Below are positions 45,069 through 54,885 of a stretch of 64,000 nt of DNA, in pieces; within the stretch, counting starts at the first letter, position 1, and the number at the start of each line of letters is the position of its first letter. The notes beneath the pieces were generated by a model. The model was not told the DNA's origin and did not search any database. It was given only the letters and a program-made list of their open reading frames with translations. The position numbers were made by a program, and so were the translations under genes. This DNA comes from Nitrospira sp. MA-1 (GTDB lineage Bacteria > Nitrospirota > Nitrospiria > Nitrospirales > UBA8639): NCBI GenBank assembly GCA_032139905.1, contig JAQJDB010000007.1, forward strand, positions 558,001-622,000, written 5' to 3'.

Positions 45069-47750
45069 TCAACCGCGACGCCTGACCCACTTTTCGAGTT
45101 CTACGGCGAAAAATACGACAGTTGACAGGAGGAGGCAGAGGGCTAATTGGTCCAGGGTTAAGGGTATGGTATGGAAGATGGGGTTGAGGAAGGGCATGTA
45201 TATCGTGGCCATCTGAAGGGCAAACGTGAGGAGGACGGCTCCAAATAACCAGAGATTGGTCAACGGTCCCCGCTGAAGAAATGATTCCTGTTCCGCACGA
45301 ATCGCCAACACATGGCCCATTTGTGAGAGGGTGAGGACGGTAAACACCATGGTTTGCCATTCTCCCTGATCGGCCTCGTAGGCCCACATTTCAGTAGCCA
45401 GCGACACACCACCCATGAGTAGTCCTACCCACAAGATATGTTGCCAGAGACCGCCGGCAAAGATGCTTTCATTCGGTGGGCGGGGCGGGCGTTCCATGAT
45501 GTTGCGTTCTTCGGGTTCCATGGCGAGGGCGAGGCCGGGCAGGCCGTCGGTGACGAGATTGATCCATAAGATCTGAATCGGAAGCAGGGGAATCGGCAGC
45601 CCGAATAACGGCGCCAGGAAAATTGTCCAAATTTCTCCGGAATTGCTTGTCATCGTATATTTCACAAATTTGCGGATGTTGTCATAGATCCGGCGTCCGT
45701 CCCGGACGGCGGTGACAATGGTCGCAAAGTTATCATCCAACAGAATCATGTCGGAGGCTTCCCGGGCCACGTCTGTGCCGGTTCGCCCCATCGCGATGCC
45801 GATGTTGGCCTGGTTCAAGGCGGGGGCGTCATTCACCCCGTCGCCAGTCATCGCGACGAACTCTCCCCTCGTTTGCAAAGCTTTGACGATGGCAATTTTT
45901 TGCGCGGGAGTGATGCGGGCATAGACGCGGGTGTGCTCAACAATTTGCTCCAGCTCTTCGGGGGAACGGTGTTCCAACTCCTGGCCGGTCAACACCGTGG
46001 TCTCCTTATTGATGATGCCGACCCGTGAGGCAATGGCCTTGGCGGTGCCTGGATGATCGCCGGTGATCATGACGGGTTTGATGCCCGCCGATCGACAGAG
46101 GGCGACCGCCTGCGCGGCTTCTTCCCGTGGAGGATCCATCATGCCGGCAAATCCCAGAAAAGTAAGCTGGCGTTCGACGACCGAAGGAGTTATTTCCGAA
46201 GGAGCTTGGTCCCAGTGGCGATAGGCCACTGCCAAGACCCTTAACCCTTCATTGGCCATGTGTTCGGCCTGCTCCAACAGTCTGTCTGTTGCCAGGGATT
46301 CAGGGCCAGGGCCGGTCTGTGTGAGCATGGATTCGCACAGAGGCAGAAGTTTTTCCGGCGATCCTTTGGTGAAGGAGAGGACTCCCTCTGGCGTGCGATG
46401 CAGGGTCGTCATGCATTGGCGGTCGGAGTCGAAGGGGAGTTCTTGTATGCGTGGGTTCGTGGCCTCCAATGTATCTTTGTCGTACCCGGCCTGGCTGGCT
46501 GCCAGATATAAGGCTATTTCCGTGGGATCGCCCAATGTCGGGCCTTCGGTCTGAGCCTTGGCATCGTTGTTCAATGCCAACGCCAGGAAAAACAGATCGA
46601 TGGGATTGTGGAGATCAACTTCAATGCCGGGTTGTTTACTGGTGGGCGGGGTCAGTATGTCCCCGGCCACAGACAGTTGCTCTACCCGCATGGAGTTTTG
46701 TGTGAGGGTGCCCGTCTTATCCGAACAGATATAGGTGACGGACCCTAATGTTTCCACAGCGGGCAGTCGCCGGATCAATGCCTGTTTTTTGGCCATTTTT
46801 CGCGCGCCCAATGCCAGAGAAATTGTGACGACGGCCGGGAGGGCTTCCGGAATGGCGGCCACGGCCAAACTGACGGCGGTCAGGAACATGAGCACCGGCG
46901 GCTCACCCCGCCAGACCCCAACGGCAAATAACACCACGCAGATGGCGAGGACGGCCAACGCGAGGCGTCGTCCAAAGACCGTCAGGCGTTGTTGTAAGGG
47001 CGTTTTAATGTCTTCGTCTTTATGCAGGAGAGAGGCAATCTGTCCTAACTCGGTCTGAAGGCCGGTGCCGATGACGATTCCCGTGCCCCGGCCATATGTC
47101 ATGAGTGTGCCTTTATAGGCCATATTCCGCCGATCACCCAGCGAAAGTTTCGGGTCGTTGAGGGGGTCCGTCTGTTTGTCAACCGGGACGCTCTCGCCTG
47201 TGAGCGTAGATTCATCCACTTTGAGTTGAACCGCTTCGACTAATCGAAGATCGGCAGGGATGAGATCTCCGGCTTCCAGTAGCACGATGTCACCTGGTAC
47301 CAGGTCGAGCGTGGAGAGCGGCACGATCTGCTCCTCACGTTGGACACGTGTCGCGGGAGTCGAGAGTTTTTTGATGGCTTGCATGGCTCGGTCCGCTCGA
47401 TATTCCTGCACAAATCCGATGATGCCGTTGAGCATCACAATGATAATAATCGCCAAGGCATCCATTCGCTGCCCCAACATGCCTGAGACGATGGCGGCCC
47501 CAAGGAGCACCAGGATCATGAAGTCGGAAAATTGATCGATGAAGATTCGAGAGAGACTCCGCTGCCGGTGTTCGGGAATCGTATTGTGTCCGTAACGACG
47601 AGTCCGGCGACGGACTTCCCGGGCATTCAGCCCTGTTTGCGGATCGACTCCCAGCCGTTGAGCCACGTCCGCGACAGGAAGAGTATGCCAGGCCGTATCG
47701 CTTGGCGATGGGGAAGGGGCCTCAGTGGTGGTGGTGGGTTCTTTGGTCAT
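45069..47750 (-). CDS. Ca2+-type cation-transporting P-type ATPase
   Basis: An 893-residue P2A-like ATPase. It has an N-terminal cation-ATPase domain, TGES motif (STLTGESVPVDKQ), phosphorylation site CSDKTGTLTQN, PEALPAVVT in helix 4, and the hinge motif MTGDGVNDAPAL. The helix 6 region has LWINLVTDGLPG, the Asn/Asp pair used for Ca2+ binding. It would pump Ca2+ or a similar cation outward. It stands alone, with a weak ribosome binding site at ATG 47750. Confidence 0.93.
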   Translation of the reverse strand: MTKEPTTTTEAPSPSPSDTAWHTLPVADVAQRLGVDPQTGLNAREVRRRTRRYGHNTIPEHRQRSLSRIFIDQFSDFMILVLLGAAIVSGMLGQRMDALAIIIIVMLNGIIGFVQEYRADRAMQAIKKLSTPATRVQREEQIVPLSTLDLVPGDIVLLEAGDLIPADLRLVEAVQLKVDESTLTGESVPVDKQTDPLNDPKLSLGDRRNMAYKGTLMTYGRGTGIVIGTGLQTELGQIASLLHKDEDIKTPLQQRLTVFGRRLALAVLAICVVLFAVGVWRGEPPVLMFLTAVSLAVAAIPEALPAVVTISLALGARKMAKKQALIRRLPAVETLGSVTYICSDKTGTLTQNSMRVEQLSVAGDILTPPTSKQPGIEVDLHNPIDLFFLALALNNDAKAQTEGPTLGDPTEIALYLAASQAGYDKDTLEATNPRIQELPFDSDRQCMTTLHRTPEGVLSFTKGSPEKLLPLCESMLTQTGPGPESLATDRLLEQAEHMANEGLRVLAVAYRHWDQAPSEITPSVVERQLTFLGFAGMMDPPREEAAQAVALCRSAGIKPVMITGDHPGTAKAIASRVGIINKETTVLTGQELEHRSPEELEQIVEHTRVYARITPAQKIAIVKALQTRGEFVAMTGDGVNDAPALNQANIGIAMGRTGTDVAREASDMILLDDNFATIVTAVRDGRRIYDNIRKFVKYTMTSNSGEIWTIFLAPLFGLPIPLLPIQILWINLVTDGLPGLALAMEPEERNIMERPPRPPNESIFAGGLWQHILWVGLLMGGVSLATEMWAYEADQGEWQTMVFTVLTLSQMGHVLAIRAEQESFLQRGPLTNLWLFGAVLLTFALQMATIYMPFLNPIFHTIPLTLDQLALCLLLSTVVFFAVELEKWVRRRG

Positions 47751-47874
47751 CTTGGCTGTTGGGACTCTAGGGGACTTCTGAAATGTTATGGAACGTGAAT
47801 ACGGTTATAACTTTGATTCGAATTTTCGGACATGGGATAAACACCTGATGACTCGGTTTTTGCCTAACCATGTT

Positions 47875-47990
47875 GTCATCTTGAGCCCCCTTCGACTCCG
47901 CTCAGGGCAGGCATGGCGAAAGATCTGTGCCAGGTCGAGGAGGCCACGGCTTGGCGAGATTTTTCGTTCCTCTCAGGATGCCAATGTCTC
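47875..47990. repeat. Dispersed intergenic repeat-like element
   Basis: The stretch has GAGCCCCCTTCGACTCCGCT, CAGGGCAGGC, AAGATCTGTGCCAG and GAGATTTTTCGTTCCTCTCA, a pattern recalled from highly repeated intergenic elements in several bacterial genomes. Only one copy is seen here, so the call rests on recall. No gene overlaps it. Confidence 0.4.
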
Positions 47991-48069
47991 CAGGAACGCG
48001 TGCCCTGCATGGTTGGTTTACCTTATCAGCAGATGATGCCTGTCCGGAGTATTCCAAGGTTTTACATTT

Positions 48070-48558
48070 TTATCCCTCCCTAATTTGATACATCTCGTGA
48101 CAGGCTAGGCACCTGGTCGTGATAGTCGACAGGCGTTGAAGAATGTCCTGGGATGTCGTGCCGGCGTTGATCGCATCCGCCAGTTCATCAAAATCCCGAT
48201 GCACGGACATGCCGAGTTGTTTCATGGGAAGCGGAAGTTTGAGAATGAGTCCTGGATTGTCATCGACGGCCATTTTCATTCCGGCCGAGCGGGCGGCCGC
48301 TGCAGCCTGAGCATGTCCTTGGGTCTGATCCGTATCACTCACTCCCGTCACGATGCCATGCACCGCTCGTAAGAGTTGTCGCATTTCCGCCAGAATAAAG
48401 TCGCGTTCTGCTGGAGCCAGAAGCACGGCCGTTCGGCCATCGGCGGAAGGGGTGGTCTCTCCTTTCACAAACAACCAGCCCAGCACGCCGGCGCTGACTA
48501 TCCAGAGCACGAGAGTAATCCTGCAAATATTTTTTGAGAAGGATGGTAGAAATGACAA
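48070..48558 (-). CDS. Membrane-anchored c-type cytochrome (c556-like)
   Basis: A 162-residue protein with an N-terminal membrane anchor (TLVLWIVSAGVLGWLFV). A helical domain follows and one haem motif, CLACHEMY, lies about 10 residues from the C-terminus, as in cytochrome c'/c556 proteins. Internal helices include MRQLLRAVHGIVTGV and DFDELADAINAGTT. The predicted start is TTG with a good GGAGG 6 bases upstream. It probably accepts or gives electrons at the outer face of the membrane. Confidence 0.75.
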   Translation of the reverse strand: MSFLPSFSKNICRITLVLWIVSAGVLGWLFVKGETTPSADGRTAVLLAPAERDFILAEMRQLLRAVHGIVTGVSDTDQTQGHAQAAAAARSAGMKMAVDDNPGLILKLPLPMKQLGMSVHRDFDELADAINAGTTSQDILQRLSTITTRCLACHEMYQIREG

Positions 48559-48864
48559 CGGGGGCCTCCTTATTTGTCCAATAACTTGTTGATCCGATTT
48601 CTGTGGACATCTGTCTTGCTGCTTTCACGAGTCGATTTCACTTAGGAACTTGACTGGGGCATTTTTCTACATCACCCACGATTTTGACTGTACCTCTTTT
48701 CCACAAAAATCCGGCTCATGGATCCTGGTCTGCTCAAGATTACTGAGGTTTTGCTGGTTGAATCTAACATTTCCATCTCTCATCAAATAAGGCATATCTC
48801 TTGCCAAATACATCAAGAGTGAGTGAACGACATAAACCTATTCAGGTGAATTGATGAGGGACGA
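48559..48864. other. Divergent intergenic region upstream of the por operon
   Basis: About 306 bases between the cytochrome gene (minus) and the por operon (plus). It ends in GAGGGACGA, the por ribosome binding site. It should hold both promoters; I see no clear operator. Confidence 0.4.
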
Positions 48865-49437
48865 ATGATCCAAATCCGTATTCATGGCAGAGGAGGGCAA
48901 GGCGTGGTGACGGCTGCCGAGCTGCTGGCATTAACGGCATTCCGGGATGGGAAAGAGGCGCAGGCCTTTCCCAGTTTTGGATCTGAACGGACCGGTGCCC
49001 CGGTCACGGCATTCTGCCGGATCGATTCTCAACCGATACGCAGTCGGGAGCCGGTCTATCATCCGGATGTCTTGCTCATCCAGGACTCCACTCTGCTGCA
49101 TCAGGTGGATGTCTTTGCCGGATTAGCTGCAACAGCCTTCGTTCTGATTAATTCCACACGACATGTGGATGTGCTTCATCTCACTGACTTTGTTACCCAA
49201 CATCCCGGAGTGCAGATGCATACGCTCCCTGCATCCGATCTGGCTCTGAAGCATCTGGGACGACCGTTTGCCAATATCGGGATGGTAGCCGGCTATGCGG
49301 CCCTGACGGGGGAAGTCACTCAAGCCTCCGTGAAGCAGGCGATTACAGGGAAGTTTCCTGGAACGATTGGAAAATTGAATGCGGCAGTGGCGGAAGAGGT
49401 CTATGCCTATGTTGCGGCCAATCTGGCCACGGTCTAA
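48865..49437 (+). CDS. Pyruvate:ferredoxin oxidoreductase, gamma subunit
   Basis: A 190-residue 2-oxoacid:acceptor oxidoreductase gamma subunit. The N-terminal pattern IRIHGRGGQGVVTAAELLAL and AQAFPSFGSERTGAPVTAFCRI is typical of PorG/VorG. It helps form the CoA-dependent catalytic interface. It is the first gene of a four-gene run, 26 bases before the alpha subunit. Confidence 0.92.
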   Translation: MIQIRIHGRGGQGVVTAAELLALTAFRDGKEAQAFPSFGSERTGAPVTAFCRIDSQPIRSREPVYHPDVLLIQDSTLLHQVDVFAGLAATAFVLINSTRHVDVLHLTDFVTQHPGVQMHTLPASDLALKHLGRPFANIGMVAGYAALTGEVTQASVKQAITGKFPGTIGKLNAAVAEEVYAYVAANLATV

Positions 49438-49463
49438 TTCAATCGGGGAATCAACAGAAGACC

Positions 49464-50717
49464 ATGAAACAACACATTGAAGGATCTCAAGCCGTGGCCC
49501 ACGCTGTCGCCCTCTGTCGGCCGGAAGTGATGGCTTGTTATCCGATTTCTCCCCAAACCCATATTGTCGAAACGCTTTCGCTCAAGGTCAAAGCGGGAGA
49601 AATCGGCAATTGCCAATTTCTGAATGTTGAATCAGAGTTTGGCGCGTTAAGCGTGCTGATCGGCGCCTCGGCGATGGGTGCGCGAACCTATACCGCGACG
49701 ACCAGTCAGGGACTCTTGTTTATGGCCGAAGCGGTCTATAACGCGGCGGGCCTGGGACTTCCCATTGTCATGACGATAGCCAATCGCGCTATTGGTGCCC
49801 CTATTAATATCTGGAACGATCATTCAGACAGCATGGCCATGCGAGATGCCGGCTGGATTCAATTGTTTGCGGAAGATAATCAAGAAGCTGTCGACCTTCA
49901 CATTCAAGCGTTTCGCCTCGCGGAGGAACTGAGTTGTCCGGTGATGGTCTGCATGGATGGTTATATTCTCACCCATGCGTATGAGGTGGTGGATCTCCCT
50001 ACGCAAGAGCAGGTGGATGCCTACCTCCCCCCGTTTGAACCGGTTCAAGTGTTAGACCCGCAGGACCCTGTGTCCATAGGCGCGATGGTCGGGCCGGAAG
50101 CCTTTGCGGAGGTTCGGTACCTCGCGCATGACAAACATCTTCGAGCGTTAGAGGTGATTCCACGACTCTCTCAGACTTTTCAGGATATCTTCCAACGTCG
50201 CTCTGGTGGGCTGTTGAAGACTTATCACACCGATGAGGCGGAAACGATTCTGCTTGCACTGGGATCGGTGAACGGAACCATAAAAGATGCGGTGGATGAT
50301 TTGCGGAAAGAAGGATGGCCGGTGGGTTCAATTGCGCTCCGTGCCTTTCGTCCCTTTCCCTCCCATGCGCTCCGTCACGTCGTCGAGGATGCCAAGCGGA
50401 TAATTGTCATTGAAAAAGACCTGGCGGTAGGAAAGGGCGGCATTGTGTCCAGCGATGTGAAGATGGCGCTTCAGGGGCTACCGATCATCGTGGATACAGT
50501 CATCGCCGGACTTGGAGGTCGGCCGATTCCTCAAGCCTCGGTCATTGATACCGTGAAGCAAGCCTGCCTGGAAGGTTTGGAGGAACCTCATTTCCTCGAT
50601 CTGAATTGGGACGCCATTAATGGGGAATTGACCAGGCAACAGGCGCAGCGGCGTTCGGGATCCACCGCGGAAAATATTCTCCGAGAAATCGGCGCTCCCG
50701 GCGCATCGCCCATTTAA
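49464..50717 (+). CDS. Pyruvate:ferredoxin oxidoreductase, alpha subunit
   Basis: A 417-residue alpha subunit. It has the opening GSQAVAHAVALCRPEVMACY with YPISPQTHIVE, then the NVESEFGALSVLIGASAMGA motif of the 2-oxoacid oxidoreductase alpha family, and a C-terminal transketolase-like domain. It binds the substrate side of the thiamine pyrophosphate site with the beta subunit. It precedes the beta gene by 20 bases. Confidence 0.92.
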   Translation: MKQHIEGSQAVAHAVALCRPEVMACYPISPQTHIVETLSLKVKAGEIGNCQFLNVESEFGALSVLIGASAMGARTYTATTSQGLLFMAEAVYNAAGLGLPIVMTIANRAIGAPINIWNDHSDSMAMRDAGWIQLFAEDNQEAVDLHIQAFRLAEELSCPVMVCMDGYILTHAYEVVDLPTQEQVDAYLPPFEPVQVLDPQDPVSIGAMVGPEAFAEVRYLAHDKHLRALEVIPRLSQTFQDIFQRRSGGLLKTYHTDEAETILLALGSVNGTIKDAVDDLRKEGWPVGSIALRAFRPFPSHALRHVVEDAKRIIVIEKDLAVGKGGIVSSDVKMALQGLPIIVDTVIAGLGGRPIPQASVIDTVKQACLEGLEEPHFLDLNWDAINGELTRQQAQRRSGSTAENILREIGAPGASPI

Positions 50718-50737
50718 TTTTTAATGGTGAGGCCGCT

Positions 50738-51733
50738 ATGTCTTATCAACGTGTGAAATTTTATCAAACAGGGACCTTCACGGTTGGCAACCGGTTATTG
50801 GATGAATCCGATCGCACGGTGCAAGCCGGGATGGATCGAACCAATTCACTCAATTCGGGTCATCGTGCCTGTCAGGGGTGCGGGGAAGCACTGGGTGCCC
50901 GTTATGCGCTTGATGCGGTGATGCGTGCCACACATCAGCAGATGGTCGCGGTGAATGCCACCGGCTGTTTGGAAGTCTTCTCCAGTCCCTATCCGGAAAG
51001 TGCCTGGCAGATTCCCTGGCTGCATTCGTTGTTCGGGAATGCCCCCGCGGTGGCGAGCGGTGTGGCGGCAGCCCTCCGGGCCAAGGGCAGAACGGATATT
51101 CGTGTCATTGCGCAGGGCGGAGATGGCGCGACGGTTGATATCGGGTTCGGGTGTTTGTCCGGGATGTTCGAACGCAATGATGACGTGTTGTATGTTTGTT
51201 ACGACAATGAGGCCTACATGAACACGGGAGTTCAGCGTTCGGGGTCTACCCCGCCACGAGCCTGGACCAATACCACGCAGGCCGTGGGAACAGACCCCGG
51301 CAATCCCATGGGCATTGGAAAAAATCTTCCACGAATTGCAATGGCTCACGGTATTCCCTATGTGGCCACAGCCTCCGTGGCCGATCTCCATGATCTGGAA
51401 GCCAAAGTGACCAAGGCCATGAGCATCAGGGGCGCACGGTATATTCATATCCATGTTCCCTGCCCGCTTGGTTGGAAATCGGATCCTGCGCATACGATCA
51501 AGGTTGCCCGCCTGGCAGTGGAAAGCGGCCTGTTTCCTTTGTTTGAAGCCGAAGGGGGCGAAGTGACTGATCGAACGCCGATCCGGAAAAAAGTTTCTGT
51601 CGAACAATACCTCGAACTTCAAGGTCGCTTCAGACATCTCTTTCATCCACGGGATAAAGGTGCGCTCGAAGCGATTCAAGCGATGGCGGATGCGAATATT
51701 GATCGGTATCAGTTGATTCCTTCGGAGGCATGA
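50738..51733 (+). CDS. Pyruvate:ferredoxin oxidoreductase, beta subunit (TPP/FeS)
   Basis: A 331-residue beta subunit. The cluster-binding HRACQGCGEALGARYA and the TPP motif GDGATVDIGFGC are present, followed by the classical pyruvate-type signature NEAYMNTGVQRSGSTP. This signature supports pyruvate rather than 2-oxoglutarate as substrate. The stop codon overlaps the next start (ATGA). Confidence 0.9.
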   Translation: MSYQRVKFYQTGTFTVGNRLLDESDRTVQAGMDRTNSLNSGHRACQGCGEALGARYALDAVMRATHQQMVAVNATGCLEVFSSPYPESAWQIPWLHSLFGNAPAVASGVAAALRAKGRTDIRVIAQGGDGATVDIGFGCLSGMFERNDDVLYVCYDNEAYMNTGVQRSGSTPPRAWTNTTQAVGTDPGNPMGIGKNLPRIAMAHGIPYVATASVADLHDLEAKVTKAMSIRGARYIHIHVPCPLGWKSDPAHTIKVARLAVESGLFPLFEAEGGEVTDRTPIRKKVSVEQYLELQGRFRHLFHPRDKGALEAIQAMADANIDRYQLIPSEA

Positions 51734-53364
51734 TGATGGAACAGAAGCCCTTCGCCATTACATTGGACCCTGCTTCAAGTCTGGCTAATCATACTGGCAA
51801 CTGGCGGACGATGAGGCCGATCTATGTTGATCACCTTCCGCCCTGCAATCAGGGTTGCCCGGCTGGCGAAAATATTCAAGGCTGGTTGTATGAGGCGGAG
51901 GAAGGGAAATACGAACAGGCCTGGCGAAAAATTATGGAAGATAATCCCTTCCCGGCGATTCATGGTCGCGTGTGTTATCACCCGTGTGAAACGGCTTGCA
52001 ATCGGGGCCAACTCGATGAGCCCGTGAGCATTCATGCCGTTGAGCGGTTTTTAGGCGATTACGCGATTGAGCAGGGGTGGCAGGTGGAGGCGGGAGTGCC
52101 CACCGGAAAGCGGGTTCTGGTCGTCGGCGCGGGACCCAGTGGGCTATCTGCAGCCTATCATCTCGTCCGTCTGGGTCATGCGGTCACGGTGATTGAAGCC
52201 GGTCCGAAATCGGGAGGCATGATGCGATTCGGGATTCCACAATACCGTCTCCCTCGCACGATCGTTGATGCTGAAATTGCCAGAATTGTCGCCATGGGCG
52301 TCTCAGTCCATCTGAATCACAAGGTTGAGGATTTAGAGACGACCATTCAAGAAGGGGGATTCGATGCCGTGTTTCTGGCCATTGGCGCTCATCTGAGTAA
52401 GCGAGTTGATATTCCCGGTCGGGATGCCGGCCGGATGATCGATGCCTTGGGATTTCTCAAGGGAATGGATGGTGAGGCTATTCCCAAGATCGGTCGGCGG
52501 GTCGTCGTCTATGGTGGAGGTGATACGGCCATTGATGCTGCGCGAACGGCCAAACGACTAGGTGCGGAGGAAACCATCCTGATTTATCGGCGTGATCGCA
52601 GGCATATGCCCGCCCATGACTTTGAAGTGGAAGAAGCGTTGGAGGAGGGTGTGGTGACACGATGGCTGAACACCATCAGACAGGTGAATGATACGACATT
52701 GACCGTGGAAGAAATGACGCTGGATGAGCAGGGGCACCCTCAATCCACGGGCCGGATTGAGACCTTGGAAGCTGACACGGTTATTCTGGCGGTGGGGCAG
52801 GAAGTGGATACCGGGTTTTTAGAGAAAGTGCCGGGATTGGATATTTCGTCCGATGGCGTGATCCAAGTTGATGCCTCGATGATGACCGGCCGTGCGGGAG
52901 TGTTTGCCGGAGGGGATATGGTTCCTGCAGAGCGCACGGTGACGGTGGCCACCGGTCATGGGAAAAAAGCGGCACGGCATATTGATGCCTATCTCCGTGG
53001 GGGGGAGTACCGGAAATCCCCGCCCAATGCCGTTGCCACGTATGATCGACTCAATACCTGGTATTACACCGATGCGGACAAAAGTCGGCAGCCCTACCTG
53101 GATTTGGCCAGGCGTCGGGCCGGCTTTGATGAGGTGGTGGGTGGATTGGATAGGGACACGGCGTTGCTCGAATCCCGGCGATGTCTCTCTTGCGGGAATT
53201 GCTTTGAGTGCGATACCTGCTATGGCGTGTGTCCGGACAACGCCATTATCAAACTGGGACCTGGTCAACGATATGAAGTGAATTATGACTATTGTAAAGG
53301 CTGCGGGGTGTGTGCGGAGGAATGTCCCTGCGGCGCTATCGATATGGTCAAAGAAGTCAGATAG
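51730..53364 (+). CDS. GltD-like NAD(P)H flavoprotein fused to ferredoxin domains
   Basis: A 544-residue oxidoreductase in the por operon. An N-terminal [4Fe-4S] binding region (PPCNQGCPAGENIQGW and CYHPCETACNRG) is followed by FAD binding (GAGPSGLSAAYHL), NAD(P) binding (YGGGDTAIDAARTA) and two C-terminal 2[4Fe-4S] motifs (CLSCGNCFECDTCYGVCP and CKGCGVCAEECPCGAI). The layout equals a GltD/NADPH:ferredoxin-like module fused to PorD. It would feed electrons from the oxidoreductase to NAD(P) or accept them. Start is one of three adjacent ATG codons. Confidence 0.9.
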   Translation: MMMEQKPFAITLDPASSLANHTGNWRTMRPIYVDHLPPCNQGCPAGENIQGWLYEAEEGKYEQAWRKIMEDNPFPAIHGRVCYHPCETACNRGQLDEPVSIHAVERFLGDYAIEQGWQVEAGVPTGKRVLVVGAGPSGLSAAYHLVRLGHAVTVIEAGPKSGGMMRFGIPQYRLPRTIVDAEIARIVAMGVSVHLNHKVEDLETTIQEGGFDAVFLAIGAHLSKRVDIPGRDAGRMIDALGFLKGMDGEAIPKIGRRVVVYGGGDTAIDAARTAKRLGAEETILIYRRDRRHMPAHDFEVEEALEEGVVTRWLNTIRQVNDTTLTVEEMTLDEQGHPQSTGRIETLEADTVILAVGQEVDTGFLEKVPGLDISSDGVIQVDASMMTGRAGVFAGGDMVPAERTVTVATGHGKKAARHIDAYLRGGEYRKSPPNAVATYDRLNTWYYTDADKSRQPYLDLARRRAGFDEVVGGLDRDTALLESRRCLSCGNCFECDTCYGVCPDNAIIKLGPGQRYEVNYDYCKGCGVCAEECPCGAIDMVKEVR

Positions 53365-53475
53365 GAACAAGAAAATCGTGCGCACGGCAGAGGCGGTCGT
53401 TGGAAAAAGTACAATGAGTCATTTGGCATCAACACATACGGCACAAAAAATGTGTCACACCCGGGAGATGTACCT

Positions 53476-54342
53476 ATGAAATACCTATTGGGCATTGATG
53501 GATCGGATCAATCCGTAGATGCCACACGAGTGTTTGAAGCCCTCAGTCCGGCAGAAAGCTTGATGGTCTTGTATGTGGTGAATGTGCCGGGAATTCCCTA
53601 TCCGGCCATGGGTGCGGGTGTGGCGAAAGATTTGTCGATGGCGGTGGATAAAGCGATGAGGGAAGAAGGCGAACGCGCTATCGACCAAGCGGTGTCCCTC
53701 CTGCCTTTAAATCCGGGACCCGTGAAAAAACGACTGGAAACCGGTAAGCCCGCCGAGGTGATTCTTACCCTGGCGGAAGAGCAGAACGTTGACCTGGTGG
53801 TGCTGGGCGCCAGGGGAATCGGTCAGATACGAGAACAGATGTTCGGGAGTGTCTCGCATCGGGTCATGACCCACGCGCCGTGTTCGACCTTGATCATTAA
53901 GAGGCCCGTTCGCAAGATCCAACAGGTGTGCATCCCCGTTGAAAGCCAGGAGGACGGTGAAGCGGTCGTGCGATTCATGAAAAAGAAGCCCTTTCGGGTC
54001 CCGATCTCTGCGATTGTTCTGCATGTGATTCCATTTTCAGAACCGATCTGGCCTGTGGGGGCGATGATTTCTTCGGAATTTCGAAATGAGATGATCGCCC
54101 ATGGAGAGAAATTCACGAATGATCTCAGCAGGGAATTAAAGCAGCTGGGACATGACGCCCAAGGGGTCGTCGTCGTCGGGGCACCCTCACAGACGATCAT
54201 TGAAGAAGCGACCAAGCAAGCGGCTGATGTCATCCTGATGCGAACGCATAGCCGATCGGGGGTGAGTCGATTTCTTTTGGGGAGCGTCTCTCATTCCGTT
54301 GTGCATCACACAGAGTCTTCAATCTTGTTTGTACGCGAATAA
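53476..54342 (+). CDS. Tandem universal stress protein
   Basis: 288 residues made of two UspA domains. Domain one starts KYLLGIDGSDQSVDATRVFE and ends with GARGIGQIREQMFGSVSHRV; domain two ends with THSRSGVSRFLLGSVSHSVV. Each has the G-x2-G-x9-G(S/T) ATP-binding pattern. ATG at 53476 follows GGAG and gives the canonical start; the frame runs on upstream. It follows the por genes after 111 bases and may be part of their stress response. Confidence 0.88.
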   Translation: MKYLLGIDGSDQSVDATRVFEALSPAESLMVLYVVNVPGIPYPAMGAGVAKDLSMAVDKAMREEGERAIDQAVSLLPLNPGPVKKRLETGKPAEVILTLAEEQNVDLVVLGARGIGQIREQMFGSVSHRVMTHAPCSTLIIKRPVRKIQQVCIPVESQEDGEAVVRFMKKKPFRVPISAIVLHVIPFSEPIWPVGAMISSEFRNEMIAHGEKFTNDLSRELKQLGHDAQGVVVVGAPSQTIIEEATKQAADVILMRTHSRSGVSRFLLGSVSHSVVHHTESSILFVRE

Positions 54343-54390
54343 CCCGGTCTAAAGGACAAATCTGGATAAACTATCTTTTCCCCATGGCCT

Positions 54391-54483
54391 ATGAATAAAA
54401 CTTGGTTTCTTATTGGTGCCGTTGCGTTAGGAGTATTAGTTTTTCTCTATCTGATCTTCTGGTGTCCCAGCCCCTGTCAGTAA
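54391..54483 (+). CDS. Possible 30-residue membrane protein
   Basis: A short frame, from ATG 54391 to TAA 54483, encodes a hydrophobic helix (WFLIGAVALGVLVFLYLIFW) followed by CPSPCQ. It starts 48 bases after the stress protein gene. The two terminal cysteines and single helix look like a real micro-protein, but no good ribosome binding site is visible, so the call is tentative. Confidence 0.4.
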   Translation: MNKTWFLIGAVALGVLVFLYLIFWCPSPCQ

Positions 54484-54885
54484 GGCTTCTTTCATTTGCA
54501 GGCGCACCTCCTCCTGGATCCGTTCATTAAATTTTTTGTGTTCGAATGTCCGGCCTTGCCGGCCTGCGCTCCCCGAATAAGTCGACCTGGCACCCTGGTC
54601 AGTGATAACAGTGGGCATCGCTTTGATGTCATGCCGAACTTTTGCCTATTCAAGACACATTCCAGACAAATCTGTTGCTGGAACTAGGGGTTACTGAGTT
54701 CTTTGACATAATGTATGGGACATTTCAGGCAAAAATTCGAAGACGTTTGGTAAGGAATAAAGGGGGCCTTATGAGGAGTGGAGCCATCTAGGCCCTCATA
54801 AGCCGACAGGCGACAAAAAAATTGCCGTTCGGTATAATGATATCAAGGGAGGTAAGTTCCCTCTTTCATTGAGGGATATCTAAAG
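54484..54885. other. Intergenic region
   Basis: About 400 bases before the Lon-like protease gene. Small frames on both strands (including 54436-54618, minus) are not supported. GAGGG lies ahead of the next start codon. No other feature is recognised. Confidence 0.4.

Noticed and set aside
54436-54618. A 60-residue minus-strand frame with a charged C-terminus
   Set aside because: No ribosome binding site and it overlaps the small plus-strand membrane frame; no family pattern.
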